Shown here piece after piece: positions 15,120 to 21,305 of a DNA stretch of 27,564 nucleotides. Positions within the stretch are counted from its first letter, which is position 1; each line of letters starts with the position of its first letter. The stretch is from NCBI GenBank assembly GCA_964645125.1, contig CAZXZC010000008.1, forward strand, positions 1 to 27,564. Direction: 5' to 3'. The DNA is from JBDKGD01 sp964645125. Lineage in GTDB: Bacteria; Patescibacteriota; Minisyncoccia; UBA6257; 2-01-FULL-56-20. The notes beneath the pieces were generated by a model. That model made no database searches and had not been told where the DNA came from. It saw only the letters and a list, made by a program, of their open reading frames with translations. The translations under genes and the position numbers were made by a program.

Positions 15120-15566
15120 TTAAATTTCCATCCGAGAAAACCCCTTGACTTGAATATTCTCGCCTACCTTTGCCGCAACTTCCGCAATAACATCTGAAAT
15201 CATCTTTCCTGAATCTTTCACGAATGGCTGACCAAGCAACTCGTCTTTATCAGCTGGCGCGCATGCCGCAATATGCATAGCTAAATCATGCGCAAGCGCT
15301 TGAAATGGTTCGGAACGTACCACAAAATCAGTTTCCGCCCGCACATCTACAATCACACCCACCCGACCACTATGTACATACGAAACAATAAGACCCGCCG
15401 AAGCATCGCGATCTGAACGCTTTTCCATTTTTACAATACCTTTTTCGCGAATAATGGCAGCTGCCCGATCCATATCGCCACCTGCTTCTTCAAGAGCTTT
15501 CTTACAGTCCATCACACCAGCACCAGTTACCTCACGAAGTTTTTGGATTGTCGTAGTATCATGCAT
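15120..15566 (-). CDS. tsf: Elongation factor Ts (short form)
   Basis: EF-Ts is the GDP exchange factor of EF-Tu. The ATG at 15566 (MHDTTTIQKLREVTGAGVMD) is the family start; the hydrophobic upstream extension to 15623 is not coding. The UBA-like N-terminal domain (LREVTGAGVMDCKKALEEAG, then DMDRAAAIIREKG) and the core motif VRAETDFVVRSEPFQALAHD, which contacts EF-Tu, are present. At 148 residues it lacks the second core repeat found in the roughly 280-residue E. coli protein. The gap to rpsB (157 bp) contains family B repeats. A TTGTTT-17-TATATT promoter (15589-15617) or a TATTAT 8 nt from the ATG could drive it. No Shine-Dalgarno. Confidence 0.95.
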   Translation of the reverse strand: MHDTTTIQKLREVTGAGVMDCKKALEEAGGDMDRAAAIIREKGIVKMEKRSDRDASAGLIVSYVHSGRVGVIVDVRAETDFVVRSEPFQALAHDLAMHIAACAPADKDELLGQPFVKDSGKMISDVIAEVAAKVGENIQVKGFSRMEI

Positions 15567-15681
15567 AAAAATAAATAATAACCCAATAAATATAGCACAA
15601 AACAACCCCAGAAACAACGGCAAGAATTATGAATAAAGAAGTGAGAAGCAAGGATAAACAAAAAAGGCATAGTGCATATAC

Positions 15682-15714
15682 CTTAATTCTTTCTTCTTAA
15701 TTCTCTATTCTAAA
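15682..15714 (+). repeat. Family B AT-rich repeat after rpsB, with an inverted partial copy
   Basis: TTAATTCTTTCTTCTTAATT followed by CTCTATTCTAAAC, ending about 10 bases from the rpsB stop. An inverted partial copy, AAGAATTATGAATAAAGAAG, lies at 15622-15641, so the two could pair in the rpsB-tsf transcript. Confidence 0.6.
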
Positions 15715-15723
15715 CAACCAACC

Positions 15724-16482
15724 CTAGTTGGTTGTTACTGCATTCTCCACCGGCTTCGTGTTCACCGCAGAAGTCTTTAATACTTCGCGTACATTATTCA
15801 AAAACCATGTTACACTCGCCACACCATTGGTATTGGCAACCACCGGATACTCTACAAAATCAGGATTCGTATCAACGTTCGTCAATGCAATCACTGGAAT
15901 TTTTGCATGGTGGGCTTCGCGCACTGCTGCATCATGCACTTTAGGGTCAATCACAAGCATCAAGTCTGGCAATTTGGTCATAAACTCAACACCGCCCAAA
16001 AGTTCTTGTAAGCGTTTAATTTCTTTTTCAATCATCACTCGCTCTTTTTTGGTGTACTTATCAAATGCCCCAGCAGCCAAATCACGCTTCAACTTTTTCA
16101 AATGCTCAATACGCTTTCCGATAATCGCATAGTTGGTAATAGTACCACCAAGCCAACGATTTGAAACCGACGACAAATTAAACTCAGCCGCAAACGAAGC
16201 AACAAGATCTGCCAAAGTTGGCTGTGTACCAACCACAATCATCTGGGCTCCAGCGCTCACCCTGGAGCGTAAAAATGCTAATGCCCTATCTAAACTCTCT
16301 TGAGTTTTTTGGACATTAATAACCTCAATACCATTGCGGTTATGAAGCACATAAGGCTTCATCTTTGGGTGGGTCTTACTTTTACGCTTACCGTAAAAAA
16401 CCCCGGCTTCAAGCATCTGCTTAAACGCAGCTTCTTGCTGGGGGTCGATAGATACTGGCATTGGTGCCTTTTCTTCAGCCAT
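15724..16482 (-). CDS. rpsB: 30S ribosomal protein uS2
   Basis: uS2 is a structural protein of the small subunit. The ATG at 16482 (MAEEKAPMPVSIDPQQEAAF) gives 252 residues, normal length. Family motifs include MLEAGVFYGKRKSKTHPKMK, YVLHNRNGIEVINVQKT, NRWLGGTITNYAIIGKRI, and DLMLVIDPKVHDAAVREAHH with IPVIALTNVDTNPDFVEYPV. The C-terminal 20 residues are a variable tail. A textbook promoter at 16498-16526 leaves a leader of about 9 nt with no Shine-Dalgarno. tsf follows as is usual. Confidence 0.97.
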   Translation of the reverse strand: MAEEKAPMPVSIDPQQEAAFKQMLEAGVFYGKRKSKTHPKMKPYVLHNRNGIEVINVQKTQESLDRALAFLRSRVSAGAQMIVVGTQPTLADLVASFAAEFNLSSVSNRWLGGTITNYAIIGKRIEHLKKLKRDLAAGAFDKYTKKERVMIEKEIKRLQELLGGVEFMTKLPDLMLVIDPKVHDAAVREAHHAKIPVIALTNVDTNPDFVEYPVVANTNGVASVTWFLNNVREVLKTSAVNTKPVENAVTTN

Positions 16483-16497
16483 AAAGATAGTGAAAAC

Positions 16498-16526
16498 AGT
16501 ATAGGAAAAACAGCAAAAAATGTCAA
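16498..16526 (-). promoter_or_regulatory. rpsB promoter
   Basis: On the minus strand perfect -35 TTGACA (16521-16526), 17-nt spacer, -10 TATACT (16498-16503). The -35 overlaps the end of the terminator stem at 16525-16569. The transcript would begin about 9 nt before the ATG. Confidence 0.88.
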
Positions 16527-16569
16527 AACCCTGCCCGGTAATTGCACGCAATCAAAAAGGCAGGGTTTT
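16525..16569 (-). terminator. Terminator after tmk, overlapping the rpsB -35
   Basis: An 11-bp perfect inverted repeat AAAACCCTGCC (16525-16535) / GGCAGGGTTTT (16559-16569) with a 23-nt loop. On the minus strand it is followed by TTTTGACATTTTTT, which is both the T-rich tail and the rpsB -35. Confidence 0.75.
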
Positions 16570-16579
16570 ATAAGAAAAA

Positions 16580-17227
16580 CTAATTCGCAGGTAAATAGCT
16601 TGTCAAAGCCCCACATACACGCGCAAGAACTTCTTTAGGGGATCCAGTAGCATCAATAGGGATGATAGGAAATGGCCACTAGCCAATCTGCGATGCATAA
16701 GAAGCCTGTACCGCTTCGAAAAACTCAGGTGGACGCTCATCGAAAAAGTCATCATTCCGTTGTTTCCTCTCATTGGCAAGATCTCGCCGACGCAATATCT
16801 CGGTAGTAGGAAGTTGAAGCAAAAATACTGCCGTAGGCACCACATCTCCCACCGCAGCCCTGTTCATCTGCGTAACAATTTCTGGACTCACTCCTTGCCC
16901 TGCGCCCTGGTACGCAATTGAGCTTAAAAAGCATCGGTCAGAAATAACCATCTTGCCTTCAGCAAGGGCAGGTAGCACTACCGTACGCAACGTAATAATA
17001 CGATCAGCAGAAAACAACGTTAACGTAGCCAACGGCGATAAAGAACGCTGTAATTCAGGATCTTTAACTATCCGTCGCAACTGCTTACCCGGTTCAGTAA
17101 AACCAGGCTCAAATATACGAACAAATGGAATGTTTTTTTCTGATATCCAAGAACACAACAAATCCATTTGCGTTCCTTTGCCTGAATAATCAGGTCCCTC
17201 ACACGCAAAATATAACGGATATTCCAT
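16580..17227 (-). pseudogene. tmk: Thymidylate kinase with an in-frame TAG before the last 32 codons
   Basis: TMP kinase makes dTDP and is normally essential. The ATG at 17227 follows AAGGAG by 7 nt. The protein has the P-loop EGPDYSGKGTQ (10-20), FEPGFTEPGKQLRR, the DR motif VISDRCFLSSIAYQGAGQG, and a basic LID (RRRDLANERKQRND). Translation stops at TAG 16679-16681 after 183 residues (YASQIG). The same frame then continues through WPFPIIPIDATGSPKEVLAR, the conserved C-terminal strand and helix of TMP kinases, for 32 codons to a TAG at 16580-16582. A single nonsense change therefore splits an otherwise intact gene. TAG is an ordinary stop in neighbouring genes. It may be a true mutation, a population variant, a sequencing error or stop readthrough. 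Confidence 0.85.
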
Positions 17228-17324
17228 CTCCATACTCCTTTTCAAAAATAAAAGCACGAATGCTGCCTGTCAGTATCCCACACCAAATACGTTTTTTGCA
17301 ATATATATCTTAATCGTCTTTATA

Positions 17325-17355
17325 CTATTGGCTATTGGCCATACCCTATTGGCTT
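17325..17355 (+). repeat. Family A repeat containing the mnmA stop codon
   Basis: CTATTGGCTATTGGCCATAC followed by CCTATTGGCTT. The mnmA stop (TAG, minus strand, 17346-17348) lies inside the repeat unit CCAATAGGG. Confidence 0.7.
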
Positions 17356-18479
17356 GATTTTGCAATCACCCCTCCCCCCACCATCATTTCACCCCGCAGA
17401 TCATAAAACACTACCGATTGCCCTTCGCTCACAAACTTTTGTGGCACATCAAACACAATGTCATACTGTTCATTACGCTCAAAAAGAGTTGCTCTTGAAA
17501 GTGGCTGCCTGTACCGCACGCGTGCCATAACTGGTAACGAACCATTCACACAGTGTTTGCGCATATCAGCATCAATAAAAGAAACAGAAGTAAGCATTAC
17601 TTCTTTAGCAAACAGTGCGGCATTGTTGTTCCCCTCTGCCACAATTAATCGATTCGTAGCTTCGTCTTTACGGGCAACATAAAACGGTGCATGATCCTTC
17701 AAATGTTTTGGCGGATTAAAATCAATACCTGTATGGCGCTGTCCGATCGTATAAAACGCCAATCCCTTATGTTGCCCCACTACATCTCCATCCACCGTCA
17801 CCACGTCTCCCGGCTTTTGTGGAATATACTCACGCAAGAAATCAAACACATCCACCTGCCCCAAAAAGCAAATTCCCTGTGAGTCTTTTTTTTCAGCCGT
17901 CACAATCCCCGCACGTTTTGCAATTTTGCGAATCTCAGGTTTTGTATACGCGCCCACCGGAAACAAGCAATGCCGCAATTGCTCTTGCGTTAATGTCCAT
18001 AAAAAATAGGACTGATCCTTATGTATGTCTTTTGCAGTCAAAAGAGAATAGTGCGTAGTAGGCTTTCCCTTAATTCTTAATTCTTTATTCTTTATTCTGA
18101 CGTAGTGTCCCGTCGCGACATATTCTGCCCCCGCAGCAAGCGCTTTTTTTAGAAACAATCCAAACTTAATTTCCCGGTTGCACATCACGTCGGGGTTTGG
18201 CGTAACACCAGCCGCGTACCCTGCAATCATATAATCCACAACCGCCTTTTTATATGCCTCTTCAAAATCCCACACGTAAAACGGTATACCAAGCTGCTCC
18301 GCCACCAACCGAGCATCACGTGCGTCACCTTCAGCACACCCATCAATGTTATAACAACGCATAAAAACACCCACTACATGGTAGCCTTGTTGTTTGAGTA
18401 GGTACGCCGTAACCGAGGAATCCACCCCGCCCGACATTCCCACAAACACCGTTTTTTGTTTTTTAGTATTTTTACCCAT
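17346..18479 (-). CDS. mnmA: tRNA-specific 2-thiouridylase MnmA
   Basis: MnmA thiolates U34 of tRNA-Lys, -Glu and -Gln using ATP and relayed sulfur. The ATG at 18479 (MGKNTKKQKTVFVGMSGG) gives 377 residues. The PP-loop SGGVDSS is at 16-22, the catalytic Cys100 in NPDVMCNREIKFG, and the second Cys204 in SQGICFLG. HKDQSYFLWTLTQEQL and the C-terminal beta-barrel (GQRHTGID, VRYRQPL) are intact. Between ATGHYV and HKDQSYFL the protein is longer than E. coli MnmA and contains RIKNKELRIKG, encoded by an AT-rich repeat of family B. The stop codon lies in a family A repeat. No Shine-Dalgarno. Confidence 0.96.
   Translation of the reverse strand: MGKNTKKQKTVFVGMSGGVDSSVTAYLLKQQGYHVVGVFMRCYNIDGCAEGDARDARLVAEQLGIPFYVWDFEEAYKKAVVDYMIAGYAAGVTPNPDVMCNREIKFGLFLKKALAAGAEYVATGHYVRIKNKELRIKGKPTTHYSLLTAKDIHKDQSYFLWTLTQEQLRHCLFPVGAYTKPEIRKIAKRAGIVTAEKKDSQGICFLGQVDVFDFLREYIPQKPGDVVTVDGDVVGQHKGLAFYTIGQRHTGIDFNPPKHLKDHAPFYVARKDEATNRLIVAEGNNNAALFAKEVMLTSVSFIDADMRKHCVNGSLPVMARVRYRQPLSRATLFERNEQYDIVFDVPQKFVSEGQSVVFYDLRGEMMVGGGVIAKSSQ
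18068..18101 (+). repeat. Family B repeat inside the mnmA coding region
   Basis: CCTTAATTCTTAATTCTTTA followed by TTCTTTATTCTGAC, read in frame on the minus strand as RIKNKELRIKG. Other copies are intergenic, so this one has been accommodated in a protein loop. Confidence 0.8.
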
Positions 18480-18517
18480 ACGACACACGATTCACGCTTT
18501 ACGTTTTACGATACTTG

Positions 18518-18545
18518 TTGACAATATTTACATTTTTGTTATAAC
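18518..18545 (+). promoter_or_regulatory. Promoter of the small membrane cassette, -10 inside a 12-bp palindrome
   Basis: TTGACA (18518-18523), 16 nt, TATAAC (18540-18545). The -10 is inside the perfect palindrome TTGTTATAACAA (18536-18547), which could serve as an operator. The leader to the first ATG is about 30 nt. Confidence 0.7.
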
Positions 18546-18582
18546 AAAGCAAGCAAAATCCAATAGACAGAGGTATAAAACA

Positions 18583-18774
18583 ATGGGTTTTCGATATATT
18601 GAAAGCGCCCTGAAGGCCCCGAAAACAATCGTCATCCGAGTATACGTTAGAGAAATCTTCCTATACATCGCTCTGTTGGCGACAATAATAATACTAGCCC
18701 ACATATCGATGATACTGATCCTCATGATCGTAGCATGTTGCATAGGGCTTATATGTATAGGCACTGAAGACTAA
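18583..18774 (+). CDS. Small membrane protein, 63 aa
   Basis: I recognise no family. ATG 18583 is preceded by an AGAGGT 10-11 nt upstream, a moderate ribosome site. The first 25 residues are amphipathic and basic (MGFRYIESALKAPKTIVIRV). From residue 26 to 60 it is almost entirely hydrophobic (IFLYIALLATIIILAHISMI, then LILMIVACCIGLICIG), enough for two short or one long transmembrane segment. It is first in a two-gene plus-strand unit with its own promoter and terminator, placed between mnmA and efp, which lie on the other strand. Confidence 0.65.
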   Translation: MGFRYIESALKAPKTIVIRVYVREIFLYIALLATIIILAHISMILILMIVACCIGLICIGTED

Positions 18775-18793
18775 CAAAAAGGGAGGGGTAAAA

Positions 18794-19141
18794 ATGGAAT
18801 TTAAAATAAAGCAAGAACGCAACCCAACACGCTGTGAAATTTGCCACCAAACCGATAGGTTTGATCCAGAGATAAACCACTGCGCGCGGTGCCAGCTACT
18901 CAAATTTGACGGCGAAATAAATCAATCCGATCAAATCAACATGCCACTGGAAGAAGCAAAACCCTTCGAAAAAAATCCCAGTAATCCCGAATCATTGTTT
19001 GGTGGAATAGTGCTATTCGTCTACCTTGCCTCCACGGAGACTGAATGGGCAATGAGAGTCGTATGGATGGTGCTGGTCATGGGATGTGCAATAAGCTTGT
19101 TTTACGAAATAAAAAAAGAAATACCAGAAAGGTTGCTCTAA
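18794..19141 (+). CDS. Zinc-ribbon membrane protein, 115 aa
   Basis: I recognise no family. ATG 18794 follows a very strong ribosome site (GGGAGGGG). The N-terminus has a likely zinc ribbon: Cys14 and Cys17 (CEIC), then Cys30 and Cys33 (CARC). An acidic linker (about 40-65) leads to two hydrophobic segments (about 68-82 and 86-105), with a basic C-terminus YEIKKEIPERLL. It follows the 63-aa gene by 19 nt, and its stop codon sits in the loop of the terminator. The pair suggests a small membrane complex; no function can be assigned. Confidence 0.75.
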   Translation: MEFKIKQERNPTRCEICHQTDRFDPEINHCARCQLLKFDGEINQSDQINMPLEEAKPFEKNPSNPESLFGGIVLFVYLASTETEWAMRVVWMVLVMGCAISLFYEIKKEIPERLL

Positions 19142-19163
19142 TCGAGCAACCTTTTTCTTTTTT
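19128..19163 (+). terminator. Terminator of the small membrane cassette
   Basis: A perfect 11-bp stem AAAGGTTGCTC (19128-19138) / GAGCAACCTTT (19144-19154) with a 5-nt loop containing the stop codon, then TTCTTTTTT. Confidence 0.92.
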
Positions 19164-19180
19164 GACTATGTTTTTTTGCT

Positions 19181-19213
19181 CCTATTGGCTAAACCCCATA
19201 CCCCAAACCCTAG
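19181..19213 (+). repeat. Family A repeat after efp
   Basis: CCTATTGGCTAAACCCCATA followed by CCCCAAACCCTAG, ending at the efp stop codon on the minus strand. Confidence 0.65.
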
Positions 19214-19214
19214 T

Positions 19215-19784
19215 TTAATTCTTTTCCACTCTTTCCACGTACTGGCCCAAATGGGTATTAATCCGAACCACATCACCAGTGTTGATAAACAAAGGAACGG
19301 TTATCTTTGCGCCGCCTTCTAACGTAACCGATTTGTCACCACCTTGCGCAGTATTACCTTTAATTGCAGGAGGAGCTTCCTCAACCACGAAATCCATTTT
19401 TACCGGAAGCTCAACTTTAATCACCGAGCCATTAAACCGTACCGTCAACACTTTGGTATTTGGCTTATAAAATGGAGCCTGGTCACCAATAACTTCTTGA
19501 GGCAACGAAAACCGAGCTTTTGGGTCGCCAACCTCATGGAACCAAAACTCGCCACGATTACTGTAAATAAACATCGCGTCTTTTTTCTCTACATCAGCCT
19601 CTTCAAAACTGTCACTTGCCTGAAAGTTGCGATCAATCACCTTGCCATTAATTAAATTTTTGAGTTTCGTCTGCGCTACCGCCTTGCGCTGCTGCATGCG
19701 CAAAAAACTCATCTCGATAATTTCGTACGGGGCACCCTCGTACACGATAATCTCCCCTTTTGCTAAATCAGTATAAGAAAGCAT
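19215..19784 (-). CDS. efp: Elongation factor P with a non-canonical tip loop
   Basis: EF-P relieves ribosome stalling at polyproline. The ATG at 19784 (MLSYTDLAKGEIIVYEGAPY) gives 189 residues, normal length. All three beta-barrel domains are present, with TKLKNLINGKVIDRNFQASD, IGDQAPFYKPNTKVLTVRFN and the C-terminal GAKITVPLFINTGDVVRINT. The tip loop reads FLRMQQRKAVAQTKL; gapless alignment to E. coli FVKPGKGQAFARVKL puts Gln32 at the modified Lys34 position, followed by Arg33-Lys34. A TTGCTT-16-TATAAT promoter (-10 at 19806-19811) leaves a leader of about 15 nt without Shine-Dalgarno. Confidence 0.96.
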   Translation of the reverse strand: MLSYTDLAKGEIIVYEGAPYEIIEMSFLRMQQRKAVAQTKLKNLINGKVIDRNFQASDSFEEADVEKKDAMFIYSNRGEFWFHEVGDPKARFSLPQEVIGDQAPFYKPNTKVLTVRFNGSVIKVELPVKMDFVVEEAPPAIKGNTAQGGDKSVTLEGGAKITVPLFINTGDVVRINTHLGQYVERVEKN

Positions 19785-19805
19785 AACAAATAAAAATGTG
19801 AAACC

Positions 19806-19833
19806 ATTATACCTAAAATGGCCAAAAAAGCAA
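19806..19833 (-). promoter_or_regulatory. efp promoter
   Basis: On the minus strand TTGCTT (19828-19833), 16 nt, TATAAT (19806-19811, perfect -10). It partly overlaps the T-tract of the preceding terminator, the same arrangement as at rpsB. Confidence 0.7.
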
Positions 19834-19859
19834 AACTGCCCCGCATAATGCGAAGCAGT
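19824..19859 (-). terminator. Terminator after khpA
   Basis: On the minus strand ACTGCTTCGCA-TTA-TGCGGGGCAGT (11 bp, two G-U pairs) followed by TTTTGCTTTTTT. It ends the rpsP-khpA transcript. Confidence 0.85.
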
Positions 19860-19889
19860 CTTTGTCTTTAACCGATACCCTTTTGACTC

Positions 19890-19917
19890 CACTAGGTAAG
19901 CGGATGGCTAAACCCTG
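19890..19917 (+). repeat. Family A-related repeat that forms the end of khpA
   Basis: AAGCGGATGGCTAAACCCT (19898-19916) matches 1774-1792 at all but one base. Its reverse complement supplies the last codons and TAG stop of khpA. Confidence 0.65.
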
Positions 19918-20216
19918 TCTTCATATCCTCCATGGTGACCGCCACCGCGATTCCCACGAGTACTGCCTTCTGGCTCTTCAATCTTCAAATTGACGCGAGC
20001 ATTGTTCTTAATACCCACAATCCTCAAGAGCGATCGAATTGATTTGGCGGTTGACCCCTGACGGCCCACAATTTGGCCCATATCCATCGGGTTCACCTTC
20101 AAAGACAACAACACGCCCATCTCATCCACCTTTCGATTCACCACAACTTCATCCGGGTGGTCAACAATGGATTTAATCAAGAACTCCAGAAATGCCTGAT
20201 CTGCGCTGTTCTGCAT
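19908..20216 (-). CDS. khpA: KH-domain RNA-binding protein KhpA
   Basis: KhpA is a small KH-domain RNA-binding protein, usually partnered with KhpB and encoded next to rpsP. The 102-residue protein has the KH motif MGQIVGRQGSTAKSIRSLLR with the GRQG loop, in a domain starting FLIKSIVDHPDEVVV. A Gly/Arg/His-rich tail (GSTRGNRGGGHHGGYEDRV) of about 20 residues extends past the usual end and could add RNA affinity. It is 103 bp downstream of rpsP. The final codons and stop lie in a repeat shared with 1774-1792, suggesting the C-terminus was remodelled by the repeat. Confidence 0.9.
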   Translation of the reverse strand: MQNSADQAFLEFLIKSIVDHPDEVVVNRKVDEMGVLLSLKVNPMDMGQIVGRQGSTAKSIRSLLRIVGIKNNARVNLKIEEPEGSTRGNRGGGHHGGYEDRV

Positions 20217-20319
20217 AATGGTAAAAACTTCATACTCGACCTTTGTCGTTTCAATTCAGAATATCTGTATCCAAATAAAAGTATACGGTACTCACACCAG
20301 CTTCTGCAAAAACAATCAA

Positions 20320-20604
20320 TTACGCTTTACCCTCCTTTTTAGCCTTAATGCGAACAGAAGCCTTTGGAGCAGTAATAACCTTATGAGCTACAAACAAGTT
20401 ATGAACCGTTGCAGTTGGCTGAGCACCTTTCTTCATCCAGGTAGCCACTTTTTCACCGTTTACCGCAAACGCCTTCGAGGTAGCATTATACGAACCCAAA
20501 TCCTCCACAGGAGGGGCTGCCATCTTAGAACGCTTATTCGCCACCACAATACGGTAGCTTGGTTGGTGCTTTTTCCCAATCCGCTGAAGCTTAATAGCCA
20601 ACAT
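20320..20604 (-). CDS. rpsP: 30S ribosomal protein bS16
   Basis: bS16 is a small-subunit assembly protein. The ATG at 20604 (MLAIKLQRIGKKHQPSYRIV) gives 94 residues. The family motifs IGKKHQPSYRIVVANKRSKM, VEDLGSYNATSKAFAVN and WMKKGAQPTATVHNLF are clear. The basic end KASVRIKAKKEGKA is typical. A promoter at 20619-20647 leaves a leader of about 8 nt with no Shine-Dalgarno. khpA follows; rimM, trmD and rplS, the usual next genes, are not here. Confidence 0.95.
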   Translation of the reverse strand: MLAIKLQRIGKKHQPSYRIVVANKRSKMAAPPVEDLGSYNATSKAFAVNGEKVATWMKKGAQPTATVHNLFVAHKVITAPKASVRIKAKKEGKA

Positions 20605-20618
20605 AGAATATGCCAATA

Positions 20619-20647
20619 ATCCTATACCCTAAAGCGAAAATAGTCAA
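20619..20647 (-). promoter_or_regulatory. rpsP promoter
   Basis: On the minus strand TTGACT (20642-20647), 17 nt, TAGGAT (20619-20624). The -10 region lies in a short CCTATACCCTAAA stretch resembling repeat family A. Confidence 0.65.
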
Positions 20648-20717
20648 CAAGCACAGTATTTTAATGCCCCGGTTTCTGAATGTACAAAATGTTCATACAC
20701 CAATAATACGATAAAAT

Positions 20718-21305
20718 TTACAAAAAAGGACGGCGAGCAATGATTTCCGTAACATAACGCTTCGCAGGCCCATTATCAGTGGGAGCTTTAGGAGTGACAC
20801 TGGGGTGGCCACTGGCATCTTGGGTATAATACAAGATCTCCCATCCCTCGTATCGATGCAAAAGTTCATTGGTATCAAAAAGATATAGACGCAAACCCTT
20901 TGGGTTACGATTCGTATACCCAGAAACCACGTGTAAACCGCCAGGAGCTGTCATATCTTTCATACGCTTAAAAACAGCATCAATACTTTTAGGGGCACAA
21001 AAATGCAGCGAATGATTGGCAAGAATTACATCAAAAACAGAAGAAGAGGTAAAGTGCGTCATATCAGCCTGAACCACCGTGATCGGTAGTGTAAGCCGAG
21101 CACTTTTTGTTCGCAGCGACTCAACCTGTGCACTTTCTAACTCTACGGCATTGACTGAAAATCCATGACTCGCTAAAAATGCGGAATTTCTCCCATACCC
21201 AGCCCCCAAATCCAATACAGTACCCGATGATATATACAACAAAACCTTTTTCACCAAAGCCGATGGCTCATGCCATGTTGGCCTGAAAGAAAAAAACTTA
21301 AACAT
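20718..21305 (-). CDS. Class I SAM-dependent methyltransferase
   Basis: The 195-residue protein has motif I VLDLGAGYGRNSAFLASHGF, the acidic end of strand 2 NAVELE, motif II QADMTHF, the strand-4 motif FDVILANHSLHF, and GGLHVVSGYTNRNP. It resembles TehB/UbiE-like small-molecule methyltransferases; the substrate cannot be told. The ATG at 21305 overlaps the smc stop by 8 nt, so translation is probably coupled to smc. An in-frame TTG at 21314 is the alternative start. Confidence 0.85.
   Translation of the reverse strand: MFKFFSFRPTWHEPSALVKKVLLYISSGTVLDLGAGYGRNSAFLASHGFSVNAVELESAQVESLRTKSARLTLPITVVQADMTHFTSSSVFDVILANHSLHFCAPKSIDAVFKRMKDMTAPGGLHVVSGYTNRNPKGLRLYLFDTNELLHRYEGWEILYYTQDASGHPSVTPKAPTDNGPAKRYVTEIIARRPFL

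Noticed and set aside
16679..16681. TAG as a sense codon (stop reassignment) to explain tmk.
   Set aside because: TAG ends dnaK, cysS, mnmA, nusB and the surface-protein gene at natural ends, so general reassignment does not fit.
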